Below are positions 34,592 through 45,512 of a DNA stretch of 64,000 nucleotides, one piece after another. Every line of letters starts with the position of its first letter. Position 1 is the first letter of the stretch. The notes under the pieces are model-generated. The model saw only the letters and a list, made by a program, of their open reading frames with translations. It made no database searches and was not told the DNA's origin. The position numbers were made by a program, and so were the translations under genes. Origin of the DNA: Eudorina sp. 2006-703-Eu-15 (Eukaryota > Chlorophyta > Chlorophyceae > Chlamydomonadales > Volvocaceae); NCBI GenBank assembly GCA_003117195.1, contig BDSI01000025.1:452898-516897 (forward strand), written 5' to 3'.

Positions 34592-34999
34592 TGTAAGCCC
34601 GGTGCCTGAGCATCCGCGGGATTAGCCTTTAGGTCTTACATTTGGTATCGAGACCAGTGCCGTACCCTTATGTGGTGGATTAAGGTCGGCGGTTCGATCC
34701 CTGGCGCAGGCATTACCGGTCCTTGTGTGGTGGATCAAGGACGGTACAAACCCGTGCTAATCTGGTAAAACCGCCGGTGGTGCGGGCATACAGGGGTGAC
34801 TACGCCACCCCTCAGTTCCCCACCCCCTTAATACACGCCAGGCTTCGGCCGGCGTACTATTATTATTATTATTATTCTGGTAAAACCGGCATACGGTGAG
34901 GTGGCCCGATGCCTGGCGCCGAGGACGGCTTGCTCCTAAGGGGGGGGGAGTGTAAGCCCGGTGCCTGAGCATCCGCGGGATTAGCCTTTAGGTCTTACA
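34592..34999 (+). mobile_element. TRIM element with 49-bp LTRs
   Basis: Two identical 49-bp direct repeats (34592-34640 and 34951-34999) start TGTAAG and end CTTACA. Two bases inside the first is a primer-binding site TGGTATCGAG (34643-34652). Just before the second is a polypurine tract, AAGGGGGGGGAG. Perfect 5-bp direct repeats GGAAC flank the whole (34587-34591 and 35000-35004). There is no coding capacity. Without the nested LINE fragment and its target duplication the element is about 293 bp. The LTRs are among the shortest expected for any LTR-type element. Confidence 0.9.
34774..34875 (+). mobile_element. LINE 3'-tail insertion inside the TRIM
   Basis: These 102 bp run from CCGGTGGTGCGGGCATACAG to a (TAT)n tail and match the 3' end of the LINE at 56766-58190. 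They are flanked by perfect 13-bp direct repeats TCTGGTAAAACCG (34761-34773 and 34876-34888). This is a strongly 5'-truncated retroposition event. Confidence 0.88.
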
Positions 35000-35820
35000 G
35001 GAACCAGAACATGCGCTCAGACTCGGTGGCGTCAGGAATGGCAGTCATCAACGCCTCGAATCGGGACTGATAGGCAAGGACAGTCTCCTTAGTGCGCATG
35101 ACATACTGACGGGTGGTAAGCTTATTGCGGGCCTCAATGATACGCGGCTGAATCTGAGGTGCAAAGCGCTTCAGCAAGGCAAGCAACAGCTGATCAGACG
35201 TGTACGACGGGGTGGACAGGGTCCACTCGTCGTGAAACGACTTAGCCGCGCCCCCCAGAGCCTGACCCAAGTACAGGCATCGCAAACCGTCATCGTGACC
35301 GCCCTTGACCAGCGTGAAGTAGCGCTTGACGTCGCGGACGAAGGCACGAGTAGCAGCGGCAATGGCAGGCGGTGCGGAAGCGCAGCTCTTCGGGTCCGTC
35401 GAAATCTGCAACTTGGGCGCGGGCACGGACAGCTTGATTACCTCAGCGAACGAGGCGTTGTCGGCAGATGCCCCAGCAGGCGCAGCGGCCACAGGAGCCG
35501 AGGGGACAGCCACGCCTGCACGGCCAGCGCCGGAGGTCACAACAGCGTGGTGGGGCAGATATCGCAGCAGGTCAGAGTGTTCGTCAGAGACAGCGACGCG
35601 CAAAGCAGGAGAGCGGCGAAACAGAGCTAGCGCGCAGAGCATCCAGGTCGAAGTCAGCGAAGGGATCCGACGCCAAGTCGATACCAGGGACTGCGGCAGC
35701 GGAGCTCAGGTTCACAGCAGGCAACTGTTGAGCAACAGCAGGAGGAGCCGGAGCGTGTTCCACAACCGCAGGTTCAGGCGCAGGGTCCGCAACAGCAGCG
35801 GGCGCAGGAGGATTCACCAT
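34995..35820 (-). pseudogene. Chromovirus Gag, N-terminal part
   Basis: The likely start is the ATG at 35820 (MVNPPAPAAVADPAPEP), an Ala/Pro-rich leader that shifts frame near 35640. The capsid-like part follows (AFVRDVKRYFTLVKGG, then SFHDEWTLSTPSYTSDQLLL, LLKRFAPQIQPR and YQSRFEALMTAIPDATESER). The frame reads FWF and is then cut by the TRIM at 34999. The start codon is only 28 bp from an inverted LTR fragment, which shows the 5' end of the element is rearranged. Confidence 0.8.
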
Positions 35821-35847
35821 AAAGGCGTCACCATCAGCATTCCATTC

Positions 35848-36912
35848 ATTGTAATCTGTTTACAATTAGGACAACCGGTCCTGGTAGCTGTTTCTGTGTG
35901 ACTCCGGTTGCTGAGTTCAAACTGACGGTTAAACGGTTGCCTCACTGACCCTTCGTCCAAGTGGCGGCTCGCCGTACACTACTGGGCGCGGACCTGGTGC
36001 ATTTAAGCACACTGCGACTCAACAATCGGTAGTTCTTATACAACAAGTGGTATCGAGACCAGGTTCGCCATGATGGACAGAAACAGAGACAGAGTTCAGT
36101 GACAGAGAACAATCTCACGATTGCTCACCGAACTTGACAGACAACAACCGAACGAGAGTCGTCGGCGAAGCGTTGTTCAGGACAGTAGTCGTCGGCGAAT
36201 TCTCAGGTGCAGCCGCAGTAATCCGCAGCCGGATCGGATATTCACCAGGCGTTGACTCTGCACCAGCGACCCGAGCAACTTGAGCGTTGGTGTTAGGCGA
36301 ATAGGAACCAAAGCGAAGAGTAACAGCTATGCGGAAGCGTAACAAGTGGACTCAAGACGGTCTTTCCTGTTACGCTTCCGCATAGCTGTTACTTAACTGG
36401 ACCTTCAATGGCGACCCCTCTTCGCTTTGGTTCCTATTCGCCTAACACCGACGCTCAAGTTGCTCGGGCCGCTGGTGCAGAGTCAACGCCTGGTGAATAT
36501 CCGATCCGGCTGCGGATTACTGTGGCTGAATCGGAGAATCCTTCGCCGACGACTGTCCTGAACAACGCTTCGCCGACGACTCTCGTCCGGTTGTTGTCTG
36601 TCAAGTTCGGTGAGCAATCGTGAGATTGTTCTCTGTCACTGAACTCTGTCTCTGTTTCTGTCCATCATGGCGAACCTGTTCTCGATACCACTTGTTGAAT
36701 CCACGTATTTAGGCGGTAGTAAGAACTACCGATTGTTGAGTCGCAGTGTGCTTAAATGCACCAGGTCCGCGCCCAGTAGTGTACGGCGAGCCGCCACTTG
36801 GACGAAGGGTCAGTGAGGCAGCGGTTTAACCGTCAGTTTGAACTCAGCAACCGGAGTCACACAGAAACAGCTACCAGGACCAGGTGTCCTAATTGTAAAC
36901 AGATTACAATTA
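35848..36912. repeat. Long palindrome formed by inverted duplication of the chromovirus 5' end
   Basis: The left arm (35848-36344) is an inverted LTR fragment ending CAACA at 36045, a primer-binding site TGGTATCGAG at 36048-36057, and leader sequence. The right arm (36369-36912) is the mirror: leader, primer-binding site at 36690-36681 and the true LTR. The centre is a 23-bp spacer (36345-36368). The right arm also has about 25 extra bases at 36393-36417. Matching short ORFs on opposite strands (36345-36115 and 36408-36623) are consequences of the duplication. Confidence 0.88.
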
Positions 36913-37076
36913 CCAGCAGAATAACAGGGTTCGGCAGTCCGAAATACAGGTTCGTAAACAGTTACGTATCAGCAAAGCGTAAGGAACAGCTTCCTCAAAA
37001 GTGACAGCAAATACAGAACAGTAAAATACCATAAAGAGCATATTGTTGATTATGCGAGACAGAGCATAATACAACA
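36693..37076 (-). repeat. 5' LTR of the chromovirus
   Basis: A 384-bp TGTTG...CAACA LTR matches the 3' LTR apart from scattered substitutions and a 7-bp indel. It shows the uninterrupted TTGGACGAAGG site that the SINE hit in the 3' LTR. The outer flank is TTGGC, the target duplication. Confidence 0.9.
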
Positions 37077-37860
37077 TTGGCAGTCCCTCTCGGCGAAGAT
37101 GAGCGCTGACGAGCCTCAATTGCGCAAACAAGATTGTGACAAATTAATAGAGAAAAATGACGAACCTGGAATTGCGGCTAAGCCTACTCAACTAGTTCCA
37201 TGTCGCAGCTGGCTCCTGGTGGTCAGCACGTCAGCCCAGCACAGGTGGCACAGTACGCGGTGACCCAGGCGGAATTCGATGCCGTCATAAAGAAGGCGAA
37301 GCTTGGGCCAAACAAGCCGGCGAGTCCGGGCGGATATGGTAGCAGCGCTCAAGCGCGGGGCGGTTGTTCTGGGGGATGCCGCTTTAAAGTTTTGGGCAAA
37401 GGTGTGCTTGGGGGTGATGGCAGCGCCGGCTGGGATACCAGGGGAGGCGCCAATGCCGCCACTGGGCCGGGTGCAGACCCCGCCGCTGGGCCGGCCACTG
37501 GGAATGCGGCACCGGCTAATGAGGGGGCGGATGAGCCGCATGAGCCGCCAAGTGGAAGGCGTGGCAGGGGTAGCCAGGGACGCGGGCGCGGCAGGCGGGG
37601 GAGGCGTGGCAGCGGGCGTGCCCAGGCGCAGGACGCTTCAGAGTGCGCGGTGACGGAGTGCGCGGTGAGAGGCTTTGGCAGCAAGTTCAGTTCAGTTCAG
37701 TTCTGCTAGCAGGTTGATTGGCTAATATGGTGCTTGCGGGAGTTGAACCCACAGATCCTGGCCATCCAGCAGCACCAACACGTGCACGCCGTAACTGCAT
37801 CTCGAGCATGTATTCGATGCAACCGCTTTGAGCCGGATGATTAGGTCAGCAAGCCCGCTG
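37077..37860. other. Intergenic; Gly/Arg-rich open frame of uncertain status
   Basis: A 169-codon frame at 37200-37709 (+) starts MSQLAPGGQHVSPAQVAQ and becomes Gly/Arg-rich (RGRGSQGRGRGRRGRRG). Such a tail resembles nucleic-acid-binding Gag/ORF1 tails, but no family is recognised and a second frame overlaps it fully. I do not call a gene. Confidence 0.3.
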
Positions 37861-38740
37861 TGATTCATCGCCGCCGAATCTAAATCCACAAGGCATCCAC
37901 AAGCCCCGTCCCGCATGGCCATCCGCCATGTGTGCGGCATCCCCGTCAAAAGCTAAGAAAGGCGGTAAACAGGGTGATGCCAGCAAGCCCGAAGTTGAGG
38001 CCCAGCATAATGCATGTCCCCGGACGAAGGCAGTGTGTGGCATCCACAAGGCCCGCCCCGCACCCAGTCGTTTCCCCTGTTGTCACGACGCCCACTGTTA
38101 CCGGTACCGCCGATGCCCCTCCGCCGCCAATGTGCCAAGTTCTGTGCCAAGTTCAGACCCGCGGGGTCCGCTGTAACATCCTTAACAATAAAGTTCAGAA
38201 CGCTGCGCCGCTGTGCCCTGTGAATGGTAAATGGGGGCAGGCAGTCGTTAAGGGCGTGCTGCCCTTAACGACCCCGCCCCTAGTGCGTGAAATCGTGCCA
38301 CATCAGCCCCACAAACCCCCGCCGCACGGCCATCCCTTTGAAGTCAAATCATGAAGCCCGGCCCGCCCGATTCATCACCACCTCCGAATCTGAACCCGCA
38401 AGGCATCCACAGGCCCCGCCCCCTGATCATCCATCGATTGCCCAAGTGTAAAGCTTAGTTACTGCGTGGCATCCCCGTCACAGTCTGAACAAGCCTCGTC
38501 TAGCTGCAATTCCCTAATCCAAGCCCGAATGTGGCGTCCAGCATGTTCCCGGACGAATTCAGTGTGTATGGCACCCACAAGCCTCGCGCCGCACCCAGTC
38601 GGTCGTTTACCTGCTGTCGCAACGCCCGCTGCTACCGGTGCCGTTGCCGCCGCTGCCCCCTGCGGCCCCAATGTGCCAAGTCCAAAACGCTGCGCCGCTG
38701 TGCCCTGTGAATGCAAATGGGGACAGGCAGTCGTTAAGTG
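37861..38740. repeat. Diverged tandem duplication, unit about 0.45 kb
   Basis: Two units, roughly 37861-38270 and 38365-38740, share GGCATCCACA, CGGACGAA.GCAGTGTG, CGCACCCAGTCG and GCTGCGCCGCTGTGCCCTGT in the same order. Frames are not conserved between the units, so it is treated as non-coding. Confidence 0.6.
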
Positions 38741-39790
38741 CGGGGCGGTGTCAGGCGTCACAACGGTTGGCATGGTTCTGTGCAAGGGGGTGGTTGGGAC
38801 AAGGTGGAACCTTCCAGAAGCGCGAAGTCGTGCGTGGGTTTTGATATGTGCCCTGCGTATGGTGTAGTGCGTTGTCCCCGGGCTTGATCTGGGTTAGGCT
38901 TGTGTGGTGGAAGTCCGATCGCTGCTTGTGATTTGCATTTCGCGCTGGACGCGAGCCAGCTCGCAAGGCGCTCATCGGCAAGCGCACAGCCAGGACGCTG
39001 CGGTGACACGTGGCGGGCGGGAATCGCAGGGAGCGTGAAGGAGCAGCTAGAAGGGCGCAAGGGGCGCCTTTCAGTCCCATCGATGGTTCTAGGTACAACA
39101 CGCAACAAGCCGCTGAGCGGCAAGCAGTACCCAGATGGAGCGACGGTGCATGTAGGATGCGCAGGGACCGACCGAGGGCGTCTCGCCTAGAGCTGATGCA
39201 GACGCTCCAGATGCATGATCCATAACTCCGCGCCACATTTAACCGTCGACAAGCGCCAAGCGACCCGGCCAAGGCCATGGACGACTCGCAGTACTTTCCA
39301 GCAGCAATTGATATGTAGAATTGAAAGGATAATGTTCAATTTTCACTTATAAGATATGTTCAATTTTCACTTATAAGATGTTCTCTCCAGTCTGATGAGG
39401 ACTGGTGATCCCGCAGGCAGGACCACCTGTGATTGCGGAGTCATTGTAAGGCGGAAACGATACAAAGTTGCTAAGGTGACTTAAATCACATGAACATTCG
39501 CACTCCTCAAGGTTCCGGCACGGCGGGCAACCGTTGGGAATGGATCCGGCGTTCAACTTCCACCCACGATTCACCAGATCTGAGAGTGGCAACGCATCGC
39601 AAACGCGTCTGTCTGAAAGCAACAATCCGTAATATCTATGGTGAATACCTTGCGAATCCTTCCTAAAAGGGACCTCTTGCAATTAGCTATGCCTTATGAC
39701 AGCTCTTCCAAAGAGCACATCAACCTGGTTTGCTGAGGCCCCATATGACGTTTAACGAAATGCTTTCTTAAATACACGGCCTTCAGTCAC
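38741..39790. other. 5' flank of WRAP73
   Basis: No gene was confirmed. A 24-bp direct duplication (TTCAATTTTCACTTATAAGA) lies at about 39331-39379. A 103-codon minus-strand frame at 39371-39682 contains a Cys cluster (CPPCRNLEECECSC), but it has no recognisable family. The WRAP73 promoter must lie close to 39790. Confidence 0.4.
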
Positions 39791-42700
39791 ATGGACTTCA
39801 GCGACGCGTACCGGTGCTCCGGCCCCGCTCCAGCATTTTCACCCGATGGCCGCTTCGTCGCCAGCGTCGCGGAGTACCGCCTCATCATCCGGGATGCAGA
39901 GACCATGCACGTGGTGCAGCTGTTCTCGTGCCTGGACCGCGTAGACAGGTAAGGAGAATGATCGACTCTTCTCCCTGGATGGACCGCCGCATGGATCCAC
40001 CGGTCGGTCGGTCGGTCGGCCCCGCCCCATGCCCGCCCCTCAGCATCGAGTGGTCCAGCACCTCCACCTACGTGCTGTGCGGCCTGTTCTCGCGGGGAGT
40101 GGTCCAGGTGGGAGAGGGGCGGACGGAGGGGCGGACGGAGGGGTGGAGGAGTGATGAGGGAGGCGGGAGGGAGGCAGGGATGCCTGCGCGCGTGGGGTTG
40201 TGTCAGGGGCCCTGACACCGCACCCAACCCTGCGCCACTCACCCCGCCATGCGCCCCCATCCGCCCCCATGCGCCCGCACCTCTCGCCCGTTCCTCCCTC
40301 CGGCTGGCGAGCCCGAGTAAGGGCCGCATGGCCGCACGGCGGCCATGTCCTGATCCCTGAACACTGTCGTCCACACGCACCCATGCCCGTCCCGGCCTAC
40401 CCTGACGTGAACCCGCTACTTGGCATTACGTTAACCCAACAACCCTTGGCCCCACCTCCCCCACTTCATGGTTTCATGTTCCCAACTAACCTCCGTGGTG
40501 GCCCCCCGCCCCCGCCCCCGCGCGGCCGCCCCCCACCCCACCACCACCACCACCCTCGCCCCTCCCCCCTATGTCCATGAAGACAGTGGAACCGCAAACG
40601 AGCAACAAACCGATAATCACCAAAACCCTAAATCCACCACCACCACCCTCGCCCCCCCTCGCCCCCCTCCATCCCCCGCCGCCCTCCCAAGCTCCCAGGT
40701 CTGGTCGGTGGAGAGCTCCGAGTGGAGCTGCAAGATCGACGAGGGGCCGGCGGGGGTGGCGGCGGTGCGGTGGAGCCCGGACGGCGGCTGCGTGCTGGTG
40801 GTGGCGGCGTTCGGGCTGCGGCTGACGGTGTGGTCACTGAAGGACCGGAGATGTGTGTACCTGCGGGGGCCCAAGCACTGCGACCGGGGGCTGGCCTTCA
40901 GCGCGGGGGGCAACCACCTGGCGGTGCTGGAGGTGCGGGCGGGGCAGGGGTGGGGGAGTTAGTTGTTTATATCTTTTATTTGTGGGGCTAGGGAGGTGGA
41001 GGGGGCCGCGGGGAGGGGACTGGGGCCGGGCCGACGAAGGCTGCGCTGCGGGATCGGTGACGTGCGTACGGTGCTATGCCGTGGATGTGCAATGCAGTAC
41101 CAGCACGGTACGGTACGGTACGGAGCACATACCACCAGCAGCCATGTGGGGCTGTGTTGAGGATGGGTCCGACCGCACAGAGTTGTTCGTTGATGAGAAG
41201 AGGCTAACCGGGGGGTGGGCGGCAACCTCCACTAACCACCTTCCCAACCACCAACCCCCAACCACCTCCCGAACTACTTACCGTACCAGCCCCCCCCAAA
41301 AATCCTGCGCCCTGCAGAGGAGCGATATGAAGGACTGGGTCGCCATGTACGACGCCCGTACATGGTCGGAGACGGGCCGCTTCGCTTTGGACACCTCCGA
41401 CGCGGAGGACCTGTGCTGGTCCCCCGGGGCGGGGGCAGGGGGAGGTGGAGGGGGGGAGGTGGACGGGGAGGGCGGCGTGCTGGCGGTCTGGGACACGAGC
41501 CTGGTGTACAAGGTGAGGTGGTATGGATTGGGGAACCGATGCGTGGCACAGGAGTCAATACGCGACCCAGGTGAGGTGGTGGGTGGGGTAGCGGGGTGTG
41601 TAGCGGTGGGTTGGGAGTGTGTGTAAGAAATTGTTAGACACTGCGCTTCTTGCCAGAGCAAAGTCCGGTGAAGGATTTGACCGGAGAGGTTTGGGGGGTG
41701 GAGTCAAGCGGAAGGGAGGGCCCGGGGGGCGCAAAGGGATGTGGGGATTGCGGAAGCGGGTATACGGTAACGGTATGACGAAATAGATACGGCACGTGGC
41801 TAGGGCTGGTAGTCGCAACGGTTGACATGGGCGACACACCGCTGCTTGGGACGCAGCGGATAATGGGCGGAGCAGGACGGAGCACGGCGGGGTGGTCTGC
41901 GGTGCTGTGCAGCGCCCACACACCCACCCTGCCTGTGTCCTGCGTCGCCTATTCCGCTGGACTTTGCTTCTCGCGGCTCAGTTTTCTTTTACATACCCGC
42001 CCACCTATACCGACTTCTCTTCTCGCGGCTCAGTTTTCTTTTACACCTGAACTTAAACCCACCCACCTGAACCCCCCAAGGACTTCGTGGCCCCATGAGC
42101 TTCGTGCCCCCTTGTACCCGGCCACGTCCGTCCTGCCCTCCGGGCTGCCCGCCGTCACCGCATGCCCCGCCCCCCCTTCTCCCTGCTGCCAGGTGTTGGT
42201 GTTGGACCCCCGCAGCGGCGCCCCGCTCGCCACCTACTCCGCCTACAACCGCGAGGGACTGGGGGTCAAGGTGAGTGGGTGGGTGGATTCGGTGGGTTCG
42301 GTAGCTGGGGGCCCCCTCAGAGGGGCAGGGCGGGGCGGCGTGTGTGTGTGGCGGGCCGGGGCGGGCCGGGGTGGGGCGGAGGAAGCGCGGCCGCAAGCGC
42401 CGCCGTTGTGGCAGAGAGAGAGGGCAAGAGGGTCACGCCCCCTGCAACCCACCGCCTGTCCCCCATCCCCCGAACCGCTAAACCCTAGAGCCACAGAGGC
42501 CTCCTTCCCATCCTTCCTCCTTCCCATCCATCTTCGCTCCCTCAGCTCCGCGCCTTCTCCTGGCCCCTCCCCTCTTGCCCGCCCCGCCCTGCTGGGCCCT
42601 CCCCCCGCCCGGCCCTGTTCCCACACCCCCCACTTCACCCCCGTCCCCCCTTACCAATTTCCTATGTCCCTCCCCCTCACCCCGTTCCTCCCCCTCAACC

Positions 42701-45512
42701 CCCCAGACCTGTTCCTGGAGTCCCGGCGGGGAGCTGTTGGCGGTGGGCTCCTTCGACCGGGTGGCCCGGCTGCTGGACCACGTCAGCTGGGGGCCGCTGA
42801 TGAGCTGCGAGCACCCGCGGGGGGTGGCGGGGCCGGCCAGCGTGGTGGTGTTCAGGGAGGTGAGGCGGGGGAGGGGGAGGCCGGGTAGGGGGCGGGAGAG
42901 GGGGGGAAGGGGGAGGAGGGGGGCCGCGGCGCGGAGTCAGGGGCCGGGGCGGGAAGGGAGAAGGAGGGGTGGGGCTCATTTAGTGCGGGGGGCTCGCGAG
43001 CCGTTTCGCCCGCTTTCTCTGTGTGCTGGCGTGTGCCGTCCTCGACAGGGGTTTAAGAAGAAGCAGCCCAGACACGGGGGGTCGAGGGAGGGACGGCGGA
43101 GGGGGGCACCCGCGGAGGCCGAGGGCACTGGGCCGCTGTGCTCCGCATGGCCGGGGTCTGTCAAAGCGAGGAGCGGGGGCCGGTCTAAGTTTTGGTCCGA
43201 GACCGGTTTGGAGCGCTGTCGCAGAGGGGTCGATGCCCCCCTCCCCCCGCCCCCCGATGTCCTGCTTCGGCCTGCCCCGCCTCCTCACAGAGGTGGTCGC
43301 ACCTCCCGTCCCTCCCTGATCTCCCCTATCCCCCCCCCGTCCTTCAGTGAGCGCACAATTCAGGTATGTATGGTAAGTAACTTGGGTCGCGTATTGACTC
43401 CTGTGCCACGTATCGGTTCCCCAATCCATACCCCCCCGTCCTTCCGTCCCTCTCCACTTCAGGAGCCCGACGAGCCGACCGGCTCAGGCGCCCCACGGGC
43501 CCCCGACCCGTCGGCCCGCTCCAGCTACGTCATCGCGCAGCTGCCCTCCGCCGTACCCACCGCCGTACCCTCCCTGGACGCGCCCGGGCCGCCCAAGCTT
43601 GGCGTGGGTGAGCCGCTGCCGCATTGTTGAGACACGGGCCGGGCCTGGGGAGTGTCTGTTATAGGGGCCCTGGTGGGTGGGGGCAGCTGCTATGAGTCCC
43701 CTGCTAGCTGACGGAACTTGTGTTGTTCCGCCCGCTGGGTGGTGTACCGACCCTCTCATCCCCTCCCCTGCCTCAGGGCCTCCTCCACACCGCTGAGGCT
43801 GAGGGGGATTCCCTTTCCGCCCTCGCCCCCCTCCCCCACTGGTTCCAGGCCCCTCGCAAACCCTTGCAAACCTCGTGTCCTCCTCTCTTGCCCCCGCCCC
43901 CCCCCCCCCGCTCCCGCAACCTCCTCCCCCGCTCCCCTCAGGTCGGATGTCGTGGAGCGGCGACGGGCGGTACCTGGCCACCCAGGAGGACAGCAGCGGC
44001 TGCGCGGTGTGGGTGTGGGACCTGGAGGCGATGGAGCTAGGGGCGGTGCTGCTGCACATGGCGCCCGTCACCGACCTGGCGTGGGGGCCCAGGGTCAGTA
44101 CGCGGGGGAGGGGGAGGGGGGCTGGAGGGTCCAGTCGGGGGGGGGGAACTGGGGCAGTGCTGCGAGCCGAGAGGGAGTTGGGAGATGGGGGCGGGATACG
44201 CGGGGTCATGGAGGGGGGGCCTTGAGTCAATCGTCCATCCCAACATCGGCATATTGCTTTTTAGTTCTGTTGCGATTCGCTGTCTTTAATGACAAGAGGG
44301 GGGAAGACATGAGGGTTGTGTGGGGGGGAGGGAGGGGGCAAGGTGCGGGAGGGCGGAAGGTGGGGGACGGCGGGGGACGGTGGAAGTGGGAGAGGGTGTA
44401 AGGTGGGGGGCCCTGAACCTGGGGTGTGGGAAGCTGAGCCGGGCGAAGGGCGCAACGGTCATAAGGCCCCTGGGAGCAGGGAGGGCACATGCGGCCGGAG
44501 ACAGCCTGGGCGAGCAAGAGAAGGCCGCTTGCATTGCACCCAACCCACCCTATGACACCCACCGTACTGGGTGGTCTGCGCGAGGCGGAGGAGCGGCGGC
44601 GGCCACTATAAGGCCACATCTGGCCCCCAGCAGCGGCCCTGGACCCGTCGCCAGTCCTGCAGCGCCAGCGCTCGGCTCGCGGCCCTGCCCTCCCCTTTCC
44701 CTCCCTCTCCTCTCCCTGCCCCCTTCCCTCCCCCCATTCCCCCCTCCCTGTCTACCAATGTCTACCAATTTCCTCTATCCCTCCTCCCTGTCTACCAATT
44801 TCCTCTACCCCTCCCTCTCCTCTCCCTATACCCTATCGCCCCCCCTCACTCGGGCCCCCCTTTCCCCTTTACCCGGCCCTTCCCCCAGGGCAGCACCCTG
44901 GCAATGGTGGCGGGCGGCAACAAGGTCTACCTGTGGACCCCCGGGGGGGCATCCATCGTGCACCTGCCCCTGCCCACAATGAAGGTGGGAGGGGTGGCTG
45001 AGGGGAGGGGGGCCCGGATGGTGGTGGGGGGCAGGGGTGCGGAAGGGGAGTAGAGAGACAGGTGGGTGCCCAGGGTCAGTGCGGGGAGGGTGGGCCGAGG
45101 GCAGTCGGGGGGGCGCGGGAGGGGGTTAGGAGATGGCGGCGGGGTGTTTGAGCTGGTGGGGCGGGATGGGGGGTGGGACAGGGGTTCTGCCCGCCGCACT
45201 ATCAGGGGGGAGTGCAGCTCCCTCTCTCGCTCTCGCTCTCTCGCCCTCGCTCTCGCTCTCTACCTCTCTACCTCTCTCTACCTCTCCCTCTCTCCCTCTC
45301 TCTCTCCCTATCTCCCTCTCTCTACCGAACTGGCTACTACAGAACTGGCTCCGACTTCAAACCAATATATCAATCCGTCCCTGTTTGCACCCCAATCACC
45401 CATCCCACCCACCCACCCAACCCAGGCGTTTGGCTGCACCTGGAACAGCACCGCCACCACCCTGCTGCTGCGCGGGCTCGAGGTCTTCGCGTGCGGCTAC
45501 CTGACCACCTGA
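39791..45512 (+). CDS. WRAP73: WD-repeat protein WRAP73 (WDR8), complete
   Basis: Ten exons join in phase to 453 residues: 39791-39948, 40044-40107, 40699-40932, 41318-41512, 42193-42270, 42707-42859, 43463-43607, 43942-44093, 44889-44984, 45426-45512. The start MDFSDAYRCSGPAPAFSPDG and blades such as YRLIIRDAETMHVVQLFSCL, SSEWSCKIDEGPAG, GGVLAVWDTSLVYK, ATYSAYNREGLGVKTCSWSP, PPKLGVGRMSWSGDGRYLAT and NKVYLWTPGG align along the whole length of animal WRAP73 (about 460 residues). In animals and fungi this family works at centrosomes, spindle poles and basal bodies. Here a role at basal bodies is inferred. A Gly-rich insertion (AGAGGGGGGEVDGEG) lengthens one blade loop. Long frames across its introns on both strands are GC-driven shadows. 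Confidence 0.93.

Larger units (their letters stand above)
29673..37076 (-). mobile_element. Chromovirus-type Ty3/gypsy LTR retrotransposon, inactivated
   Basis: This 7.4-kb element on the minus strand is bounded by TGTTG...CAACA LTRs and by a perfect 5-bp target duplication TTGGC (29668-29672 and 37077-37081). The order along the minus strand is 5' LTR, PBS, gag, degenerate Dam-like domain, protease, RT, integrase, GPY/F module, chromodomain, polypurine tract and 3' LTR. It is dead: several frameshifts and stops, RNase H missing, and its 5' region turned into a long palindrome. It has taken in a SINE (in the 3' LTR), a TRIM (in gag) and a roughly 20-bp retroposon tail (in RT). The two LTRs remain very similar, so insertion was fairly recent. 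Confidence 0.92.

Noticed and set aside
36115..36623. Matching short ORFs on opposite strands
   Set aside because: The match is explained by the inverted duplication of the retroelement leader.
37200..37709. Gly/Arg-rich 169-codon frame as a gene
   Set aside because: Low-complexity tail, overlapping equally long frame, no family match by eye.
39371..39682. Minus-strand 103-codon frame with a Cys cluster upstream of WRAP73
   Set aside because: No recognisable family, no splice or start support; left as unassigned.
41827..43630. Two + frames of about 350 codons
   Set aside because: They run through introns of WRAP73; the true exons inside them are short and in other combinations.
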